A stretch of DNA of 51,769 bases, from NCBI GenBank assembly GCA_963169215.1, contig CAUJEE010000085.1:1-51769 (forward strand). Reading direction: 5' to 3'. Every line of letters starts with the position of its first letter. Positions within the stretch are counted from its first letter, which is position 1. Under the pieces are notes generated by a model. It saw only the letters and a list, made by a program, of their open reading frames with translations. It did no database searches and was not told the origin of the DNA. Positions 45,046-51,769 of the stretch are shown here, piece by piece. The translations under genes and the position numbers were made by a program. This DNA is from Actinomycetota bacterium. GTDB lineage: Bacteria; Actinomycetota; Acidimicrobiia; Acidimicrobiales; Ilumatobacteraceae.

Positions 45046-45051
45046 TAGCGT
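45046..45051 (+). promoter_or_regulatory. -10 box of manB (leaderless)
   Basis: TAGCGT followed by 10 nt and the ATG at 45062, the longest spacing in the set. Confidence 0.4.
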
Positions 45052-45061
45052 GTAACCCCGC

Positions 45062-46432
45062 ATGTCCAACACCGACCCCCGGGTGCTCGACGCGATCGTC
45101 AAGGCTTACGACGTTCGTGGCACCGTGCCCGACCAGCTCAACCCCGACGTCGCCCATGCTCTCGGGGTGGCCTTCTCCGGCTTCTGTCGCGCCGACCGGA
45201 TCCTCGTCGGGCGCGACATGCGCCCGTCGGGCACAGAGCTGGTGGAGGCGTTCTCCCGCGGCGTTCTGGAGCAGGGCATCGACGTGGTCGACCTCGGTCT
45301 GGCCAGTACCGATCTGGTGTATTTCGCCGCCGGCAGCCTCGACGCACCGGCGGCGATGTTCACCGCCTCGCACAACCCGGCGCAGTACAACGGGGTCAAG
45401 TTCTGCCTTGCCGGCGCCCGCGCGGTGGGGGTCGACAGCGGTCTCGACGAGATCAAGCTGATCGCCAGCGAGGTGTTGTGCGGCCGCGGCCCGGCGGCGG
45501 CGGCTACAGCGGGCACCACGAGCACGCGCAACCTGCTCGCGGCCTTCGCCGACCATGTCGTCTCGTTCATCGACCCGGCCTCGCTACGCCCGCTGAAGGT
45601 TGTGGCCGACACGGCCAACGGCATGGGCGGGCTGGTGGTTCCTGCCGTGTTCGAGCGCCTGCCGCAGATCACGCTGGAGGTGATGTTCGGCGAACTCGAC
45701 GGAACCTTCCCCAACCACCCGGCCGACCCTCTACAGCCGGCCAACCAACGCGACCTGCAGGCGCGGGTGGTGGCCGGCGGCTTCGACATCGGCCTGGCCT
45801 TCGACGGCGATGCTGACCGAGTGTTCGTGGTCGACGAGACCGGCCGTGGCCTCAGCGGCAGCACCACCACTGCGCTGCTCGCGGCCGGGGTGCTGCGCAC
45901 CAATCCCGGTGCCACCATCCTGCACAACCTGATCTGCTCACGAGCGGTGCCGGAGGTGATCCGCGAGCACGGCGGCACACCCGTGCGCACCAAGGTGGGC
46001 CACTCGTTCATCAAACAGCGCATGGCCGAGACCGGTGCCATGTTCGGCGGCGAGCACTCGGCGCACTACTACTTCCAACGCAATTACCGCGCCGACAGCG
46101 GCCTGATCGCCAGCATGTTGGTGCTCGACGAGGTCAGTCGCGCCGGGCTCGACCTGTCGGTGGTGCGCAAGCCGTTCGAACGCTATTCGTCGAGCGGTGA
46201 GATCAACACCGAGGTGGCCGACACCGGCGAGGTGATCGAACGTGTCGCCCGCCATTTCGCGGCCTACGAGCAGGACCGGCTCGATGGGCTCACCGTCGAC
46301 TGCGGTAGCTGGTGGTTCAACCTGCGCCCGTCGAACACCGAGCCGCTTCTGCGCCTCAACCTGGAAGCCCCCACCCGAGACGAATGCGACCTGCAGGTGC
46401 ACGAACTGCTGGCGATGATCACCAGCGGCTGA
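45062..46432 (+). CDS. manB: Phosphomannomutase/phosphoglucomutase
   Basis: Interconverts hexose 6- and 1-phosphates, supplying mannose-1-phosphate for GDP-mannose. The 456-residue protein has the four phosphohexomutase loops: phosphoserine S103 in TASHNP, magnesium-binding FDGDADRVF, sugar-binding GGEHSAHYYF and phosphate-binding RPSNTEPLLRL. The N-terminal AYDVRGTVPDQ is typical of the mannose/glucose branch. It stands between the PTPS-related gene and the Trm112-like gene. The latter and sahH follow in many actinobacteria. Substrate preference cannot be read from motifs, but the GDP-mannose genes in the window favour mannose. Confidence 0.93.
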   Translation: MSNTDPRVLDAIVKAYDVRGTVPDQLNPDVAHALGVAFSGFCRADRILVGRDMRPSGTELVEAFSRGVLEQGIDVVDLGLASTDLVYFAAGSLDAPAAMFTASHNPAQYNGVKFCLAGARAVGVDSGLDEIKLIASEVLCGRGPAAAATAGTTSTRNLLAAFADHVVSFIDPASLRPLKVVADTANGMGGLVVPAVFERLPQITLEVMFGELDGTFPNHPADPLQPANQRDLQARVVAGGFDIGLAFDGDADRVFVVDETGRGLSGSTTTALLAAGVLRTNPGATILHNLICSRAVPEVIREHGGTPVRTKVGHSFIKQRMAETGAMFGGEHSAHYYFQRNYRADSGLIASMLVLDEVSRAGLDLSVVRKPFERYSSSGEINTEVADTGEVIERVARHFAAYEQDRLDGLTVDCGSWWFNLRPSNTEPLLRLNLEAPTRDECDLQVHELLAMITSG

Positions 46433-46464
46433 AGCGACGAACACGAGCGCAGAAAGGACCGACG

Positions 46465-46701
46465 ATGTCACTCGACCCACGACTACTGGCTGTGCTCGCC
46501 TGCCCCGTCGACAAGGGACCGCTCTATTACCTGGGTGACGACGAGGGTCTCTACAACCCGCGCTTGCGTCGCCGCTATGTGATTCGCGAAGGCATTCCGG
46601 TGATGCTCCCCGACGAAGCGGTCGAGGTGTCGGCCGAGCAAGCGGCCGGTTTCGACGCCCGCATCGCGGCCGGCGAGCTGAAGCCGACGTCCGACCGGTG
46701 A
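46465..46701 (+). CDS. Trm112-like protein
   Basis: The 78-residue protein resembles the Trm112/YcaR family: LLAVLACPVDKGPLYYLGDD at the start and VIREGIPVMLPDEA in the middle. The zinc site of the family (CPxC ... C) is degraded: only the first Cys remains, the second is Asp (CPVD), and the later Cys positions are Asn/Arg (LYNPRLRRR). AGAAAGGA precedes the ATG. It is 32 bp after manB, probably in one transcript. Trm112-like proteins act as partners of methyltransferases in eukaryotes; the bacterial role is unclear. Confidence 0.8.
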   Translation: MSLDPRLLAVLACPVDKGPLYYLGDDEGLYNPRLRRRYVIREGIPVMLPDEAVEVSAEQAAGFDARIAAGELKPTSDR

Positions 46702-46725
46702 ATGCCCGCGGTCTGACCACCCTGG

Positions 46726-46731
46726 TAGCGT
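46726..46731 (+). promoter_or_regulatory. -10 box of the secreted module protein (leaderless)
   Basis: TAGCGT followed by 7 nt and the GTG at 46739. Confidence 0.4.
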
Positions 46732-46738
46732 TCCTGGC

Positions 46739-48172
46739 GTGATCAGACCGAATCGGCAGGTGTTCCGGCACTTGATCTCCCTCCCGCTGGCGGCGCTCGG
46801 AGTGGTCGCCTCAGCGCACACCGTGGCTGTGCCACGTGTTGCGGCCGGCGAACCGACCTGCTACTGCGCCGGCGGCGAGTACCACCCGCTCGAGCCGGTG
46901 CGGCTGCTCGACACGCGCAACCCGTCGCTGGATGTGTCGCCCCTCGGGGCCAAGCCCGCGGGTGCAGGTGGTCCGAGTTTCGACCTGCCGCTGCTTGCCG
47001 GGCCGCTCGCCGACGACGGCATCACCTCTGGCGACGTGCTGGCGGTGATGGTGACCATCACCGTCGATTCACCGAGCCAGGCCGGATACCTCAGCGCCGT
47101 TCCCAAGGGGGCCGCGCCTGCCGACACATCGATCATCAACTTCTCCCAGGGTCAGGCGGTGGCCAACCTCGCGCTGGTACGCCCCGGCGTCGACGGCGAC
47201 CTCACCGTCTCACTCACCACCCAGTCGGCGGGTTCGGCGAATGTGATCGTCGACCTGCAAGGGTGGTTCTCCACCAGCGATTACACCGCCGGCACGCCAG
47301 GCGATCTGGACGACGAGCGCGGTGCTCGCTTGATCCCGGTGTCACCTGGCCGAATCGTCGACACCCGTCTCGACGGATCCGGCGGGGCGCTGGGTCCCGG
47401 CGAGGTGCGCATGCTCCAGATCCGCGGCGCCGACACCGTTTCCACTCCAGTGGTCACTGACATCGTGCCCGCCACCGGCGACCCGCGGGAGATCACCGGC
47501 GTCCTGCTGAACCTCACCGGGATCCAGCCCACCAGTGCCACCTTCCTCTCAGTGCTGCCCTCCGATCCGGGAGGATTCCCGGCGACGTCGAACGTCAACC
47601 TCGCGGCGATGGACGTGAAGGCCAATCTGGTGGCCGTACCGCTCGGTGTCGATGGTGAGGTCTACCTGTTCAACGAGCGCGGCAACACCAACGTCGCGAT
47701 CGACGTGGTCGGCTACTTCGAGCGGGTCACCGACGAGACCCGCGCGGGTCGCGTGGTTCCGCTGTCGGCACCGTTCCGTTCGCTCGACACCCGCCAGCAG
47801 TCGTTCGGCGCGGTGCCCCTCGGCCCCGGTCAGTCGGAGGAGTGGAGTTTCGCTCAGTTCGCCGCCAGCGTGAACATCGGCGGCGAGTCGCTGGGCGAGC
47901 AGTTGGGCGTGCTCGGCAATCTCACCAACGCGTCGCTCTATCGCCAGTATCCCACCGTGCCTGTGGGCAGCTTCCTCACGGTTTACCCGTCCGACGGTTC
48001 GGCGTTGCCGACGGTGTCGAACCTCAACATGACCGAGAACGTGTCCGTGCCGAACATGGCGCTGCTGATGTACGGCAACGATCAGCAACTGAAGGTGTTC
48101 AACGCCTTCGGTTACAGCCACTACATCTTCGACGCGAGTGCAGTGATCCTCGCCGATTCGCCGACGCCCTGA
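46739..48172 (+). CDS. Secreted protein of three PxRLxDTR modules
   Basis: The 477-residue protein has a signal peptide (IRPNRQVFRHLISLPLAALG, cleavage near residue 35) and then three modules of about 130-150 residues. They start near residues 51 (EPVRLLDTR), 200 (SPGRIVDTR) and 340 (FRSLDTR). Each has a serine/asparagine strand (SIINF, SNVNL, SNLNM) and, in the first two, the end VDLQGWF or VDVVGYF. The same module occurs in the SpoIID-domain protein at 31-33 kb, where it is a C-terminal appendix. Here it is the whole protein. It has no enzyme motif, so a surface-binding or structural role is likely. The start follows TAGCGT by 7 nt. Confidence 0.8.
   Translation: MIRPNRQVFRHLISLPLAALGVVASAHTVAVPRVAAGEPTCYCAGGEYHPLEPVRLLDTRNPSLDVSPLGAKPAGAGGPSFDLPLLAGPLADDGITSGDVLAVMVTITVDSPSQAGYLSAVPKGAAPADTSIINFSQGQAVANLALVRPGVDGDLTVSLTTQSAGSANVIVDLQGWFSTSDYTAGTPGDLDDERGARLIPVSPGRIVDTRLDGSGGALGPGEVRMLQIRGADTVSTPVVTDIVPATGDPREITGVLLNLTGIQPTSATFLSVLPSDPGGFPATSNVNLAAMDVKANLVAVPLGVDGEVYLFNERGNTNVAIDVVGYFERVTDETRAGRVVPLSAPFRSLDTRQQSFGAVPLGPGQSEEWSFAQFAASVNIGGESLGEQLGVLGNLTNASLYRQYPTVPVGSFLTVYPSDGSALPTVSNLNMTENVSVPNMALLMYGNDQQLKVFNAFGYSHYIFDASAVILADSPTP
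46890..48160 (+). repeat. Three PxRLxDTR modules in the secreted protein
   Basis: Modules begin near 46890, 47334 and 47758. Copy 3 is the least regular (SAPFRSLDTR in place of PxRxxDTR). The module boundaries follow the YxP/SxxN strand pattern seen in the SpoIID-domain protein. Confidence 0.65.
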
Positions 48173-48198
48173 TCCGACGCTACCGGGCCGCGCGCCTC

Positions 48199-48204
48199 TA
48201 GGCT
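48199..48204 (+). promoter_or_regulatory. -10 box of sahH (leadered)
   Basis: TAGGCT with an expected transcript start near 48211, leaving a leader of about 75 nt with GGAGG at 48274-48278. Confidence 0.4.
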
Positions 48205-48232
48205 GAGATGCCGCACGGGCTGATTCGAGAGC

Positions 48233-48244
48233 TGCCAGCTGGCA
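48233..48244. promoter_or_regulatory. Perfect 12-bp palindrome in the sahH leader
   Basis: TGCCAGCTGGCA lies about 20 nt after the expected transcript start. It could bind a repressor or fold in RNA; I see no SAH-riboswitch consensus around it. Confidence 0.3.
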
Positions 48245-48285
48245 CCGGCCCGGTTCCCACACCTTTCCCAATTGGAGGAACCACC

Positions 48286-49761
<1,476 letters not shown>

Positions 49762-49807
49762 GCCTGGGGAATGCGCGGGGGAGGCGCGTTGTTGGTAGCA
49801 GTGAATC

Positions 49808-49824
49808 CCGACTAAACTGGTCGA
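49808..49824. promoter_or_regulatory. Near-palindrome resembling an Rrf2-type operator at cysK
   Basis: CCGACTAAACTGGTCGA is an imperfect inverted repeat that covers the likely -10 box of cysK. Its GACTAAACnGGTC core resembles sites of Rrf2-family (IscR/CymR-like) regulators. No such regulator gene is in the window, so the assignment is a guess from sequence likeness. Confidence 0.35.
49813..49818 (+). promoter_or_regulatory. -10 box of cysK
   Basis: TAAACT with a possible -35 TTGTTG at 49789-49794 (18-bp spacing). The leader is about 35 nt and ends in GAGGA. Confidence 0.4.
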
Positions 49825-49859
49825 CAAATAACCCTTTCGCTGCGAACCGAGGAACCCTG

Positions 49860-50795
49860 ATGGCCAACATCGCCACCGACGTCACCGCCCTGGTGGGCAA
49901 CACCCCGCTGGTACGGCTCAACCGCCTCACCGCCGGCGCCGCCGCCGAGGTGGTGGCCAAGCTCGAGTTCTACAACCCGGCCAAGAGCGTGAAGGACCGC
50001 ATCGGCGTGGCGATGATCGACGCAGGCGAGCGCGACGGCACGATCACCAAGGACACCGTGATCGTCGAGCCGACATCGGGCAACACCGGCATCGCGCTGG
50101 CGATGGTCTGCGCGGCCCGCGGTTACCGGCTGATCCTCACCATGCCGGACACGATGAGCAAGGAGCGGCGGATGCTGCTGCGGGCCTACGGCGCGGAGCT
50201 TGTCCTCACCCCTGGCCCGGAGGGCATGGGCGGGGCGATCGCCAAGGCGCACGAAATCGCTGCTGGCCACGCGAACTCGTTCGTGCCCCAGCAGTTCGAG
50301 AATCCGGCCAACCCGGCCATCCACCGCGACACGACCGCCGAGGAGATCTGGCGTGACACCGACGGCCAGGTCGACTTCCTGGTCGGGGGCGTGGGCACCG
50401 GCGGCACCATCTCGGGCGCCGGCCGACGGCTGAAGGAGCTCAACCCGGCGCTCGCGGTCGTCGCCGTCGAACCGACGGCGTCGCCGGTGATGTCCGGTGG
50501 TCAGAAAGGGCCGCACCCGATCCAGGGCATCGGCGCGGGATTCATCCCCAAGAACATGGACATGTCGGTGGTCGACGAGATCATCACCGTCACCAACGAC
50601 GACGCGATGACCACCGCGCGGCGCATGGGCCGCGAGGAGGGCGTCCTCGTCGGCATCTCCTCGGGCGCGGCGGTGTGGTCGGCGCTGCAAGTGGCCAACC
50701 GCCCGGAGAACGCGGGCAAGCGCGTGGTGGTTATCATCCCCAGCTTCGGCGAGCGCTACCTGTCGACGCCGTTGTACGCCGACCTCGCCGACTGA
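49860..50795 (+). CDS. cysK: Cysteine synthase A
   Basis: A PLP enzyme that makes cysteine from O-acetylserine and sulfide. The 311-residue protein has the PLP lysine K45 in [23 protein letters not shown], the phosphate loop [18 protein letters not shown] and [13 protein letters not shown]. Length and motifs match CysK rather than cystathionine beta-synthase, which carries extra domains. The ATG follows GAGGA. The gene overlaps none but cysE follows 15 bp downstream, giving the classic cysK-cysE pair. Regulation through the Rrf2-like site is possible. Confidence 0.95.
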   Translation: MANIATDVTALVGNTPLVRLNRLTAGAAAEVVAKLEFYNPAKSVKDRIGVAMIDAGERDGTITKDTVIVEPTSGNTGIALAMVCAARGYRLILTMPDTMSKERRMLLRAYGAELVLTPGPEGMGGAIAKAHEIAAGHANSFVPQQFENPANPAIHRDTTAEEIWRDTDGQVDFLVGGVGTGGTISGAGRRLKELNPALAVVAVEPTASPVMSGGQKGPHPIQGIGAGFIPKNMDMSVVDEIITVTNDDAMTTARRMGREEGVLVGISSGAAVWSALQVANRPENAGKRVVVIIPSFGERYLSTPLYADLAD

Positions 50796-50810
50796 GCGGG
50801 ATGTGCTGAC

Positions 50811-51512
50811 GTGAGCAACTGGCGTCGCGACCTGCACGCCGCCCGCGACCGCGACCCTGCGGCGCGCAACGTCATGGAAGTGGCGTTGCTGTACGCCGGG
50901 GTGCATGCCATCTGGGCACACCGCTTGGCCCACTGGCTGTGGGTGCACGACAGGCGGTTCCTCGGCCGAGCCGTTTCGCAGTTGGCCCGCGGCGTGACCG
51001 GCATCGAGATCCATCCGGGTGCCCGCATCGGACCTGGCCTGTTCATCGATCACGGGATGGGGGTGGTGATCGGTGAGACCGCCGAGGTCGGTACCGACGT
51101 CACCATCTACCACGGGGTCACCCTCGGCGGCACCACCCTCGATCGTGGCAAGAAGCGCCACCCGACGATCGGCGATCGGGTGATCATCGGTGCCGGGGCG
51201 AAGGTGCTGGGCGCGATCACCGTCGGTGACGACAGCCGCATCGGCGCCAACTCGGTGGTGGTGCGTTCGGTGCCGGCGAGATCGGTGGTGGTGGGTGTGC
51301 CCGGGCAAGTGGTGTCGCGCACACGCGTGCAGTTCGACGTACCCGAGCCCGATCTCGACGAGGCCGTGCTTCCCGACCTGGTCGGCGCCAGCCTGTCGAG
51401 CCTGATCAGCCGCGTCGACGAACTGGAGAGCGCCGTCACCGGGGCCCCGCCGTCCAACTCGCCGCGCCCAGGCAGCGACGGCGTGTGGAGCGGCTTCGAC
51501 TTCGTGATCTGA
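50811..51512 (+). CDS. cysE: Serine O-acetyltransferase
   Basis: Acetylates serine with acetyl-CoA for cysteine synthesis. The 233-residue protein has a helical N-terminal domain (about 1-60) with [20 protein letters not shown] hexapeptide left-handed beta-helix follows: [20 protein letters not shown] (catalytic His/Asp), [20 protein letters not shown] and the end [15 protein letters not shown]. It is the shorter EpsC-like form. After the helix, about 50 residues form an acidic, Ser/Pro-rich tail ([20 protein letters not shown]). The normal short C-terminus that binds CysK ends in Ile; this one ends FDFVI, so complex formation with CysK remains possible. Confidence 0.93.
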   Translation: MSNWRRDLHAARDRDPAARNVMEVALLYAGVHAIWAHRLAHWLWVHDRRFLGRAVSQLARGVTGIEIHPGARIGPGLFIDHGMGVVIGETAEVGTDVTIYHGVTLGGTTLDRGKKRHPTIGDRVIIGAGAKVLGAITVGDDSRIGANSVVVRSVPARSVVVGVPGQVVSRTRVQFDVPEPDLDEAVLPDLVGASLSSLISRVDELESAVTGAPPSNSPRPGSDGVWSGFDFVI

Positions 51513-51535
51513 CCGCGGTGCCGGACGACTGGTGG

Positions 51536-51769
51536 TCAGTGGGCCGTGGCGAGAACGATCTGGTCGTCGCGCATGCGCAGCCGAGGCAGGAAGAACTGCA
51601 CGGTCGGCCCGATACCAAGGGTGAAAGCAACGGTTCCCACCCCCACCGATCCACCGAGCAGGAACCCGCCGGCGAGCACCGCCACCTCGATGCCGGTGCG
51701 CGCCAGGCGCACGCTGATGCCGCGCCGGGCGAGGCCGAGCATCAGCCCGTCGCGTGGGCCGGGGCCGAG
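51536..51769 (-). CDS. YczE/YitT-type membrane protein, C-terminal part
   Basis: Partial: the gene runs off the window edge, so only the last 77 residues are visible (stop at 51536-51538). They read LGPGPRDGLMLGLARR, then a membrane helix (about GIEVAVLAGGFLLGGSVGVG) and VAFTLGIGPTVQFFLPRLRM. The GPGPRDGLM and GIGPTVQFF motifs match the YczE/YyaS/YitT-like integral membrane family, of unknown function. It is convergent with cysE. Confidence 0.75.
   Translation of the reverse strand, partial: LGPGPRDGLMLGLARRGISVRLARTGIEVAVLAGGFLLGGSVGVGTVAFTLGIGPTVQFFLPRLRMRDDQIVLATAH

Noticed and set aside
48208-48285. 26-residue N-terminal extension of sahH from the ATG at 48208
   Set aside because: The residues are not conserved, the ATG is 3 nt after the -10 box, and a good GGAGG precedes the ATG at 48286.
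48205-48285. SAH riboswitch in the sahH leader
   Set aside because: The conserved purine-rich core of known SAH riboswitches is not visible; only a short palindrome is present.

Overview
The window is GC-rich (C/G at most third codon positions) and reads as an actinobacterial chromosome, most plausibly class Acidimicrobiia. The evidence is an actinobacterial-type DapD, a fused biotin carboxylase/BCCP acyl-CoA carboxylase alpha chain, the F420 gene cofD, a DUF3499 protein, a membrane GT2 next to a DUF5719-like protein, and many start codons 6-10 nt after a TANNNT -10 box (leaderless promoters). The class-level call is an inference. I see no tRNA, rRNA, CRISPR array, insertion sequence or prophage.

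Layout. 1-2.7 kb: a frameshifted gene tail, then leuB and ilvE (branched-chain amino acids) and a small unknown. 2.7-7.9 kb, minus strand: lysS, a DUF2804 protein, dapD, an agmatinase-family ureohydrolase and a small membrane protein. 8.1-14 kb: a secreted M15-type peptidase, an LpdA-type flavoprotein, thpR, and the carboxylase alpha chain divergent from birA, which should biotinylate it. 14-17.5 kb: an LCP ligase followed by rfbC-rfbB-rfbD (dTDP-rhamnose). 17.5-31 kb: an acyl-CoA dehydrogenase, GDP-fucose synthase, GDP-mannose 4,6-dehydratase, a mannose-1-phosphate guanylyltransferase, four GT4-type glycosyltransferases, an epimerase-like protein with a degenerate active site, cofD and a Wzx/MurJ-like flippase.

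31-39 kb is envelope territory: a secreted SpoIID-domain protein carrying three copies of a beta-rich module (signature PxRLxDTR), then an operon of an 1110-aa membrane GT2, a DUF5719-like protein and a membrane-anchored thioredoxin-like protein. 39-48 kb: ftsH, DUF3499, a CPBP protease, a large PTPS-related membrane protein, manB, a Trm112-like protein and a second secreted protein made of the same three modules. 48-51.8 kb: sahH, cysK, cysE (methyl cycle and cysteine) and the C-terminal end of a YczE-type membrane protein.

How it fits together. ManB, the guanylyltransferase, Gmd and GDP-fucose synthase give GDP-mannose to GDP-fucose. RfbBCD give dTDP-rhamnose (no rfbA here). The glycosyltransferases, flippase and LCP enzyme could assemble, export and attach a fucose/rhamnose-containing wall polymer. 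The order LCP - rml - ManC - cofD - GT2/DUF5719 - DUF3499 - manB - Trm112 - sahH is an expanded version of the mycobacterial sahH-manB-DUF3499-fbiA-manC-rmlD-LCP neighbourhood, without whiB2 and fbiB at their usual places.

The observations most worth following are the leaderless-promoter signature at 17 starts, the six PxRLxDTR modules in two secreted proteins, the GT2/DUF5719/thioredoxin operon and the epimerase that has lost its YxxxK motif.
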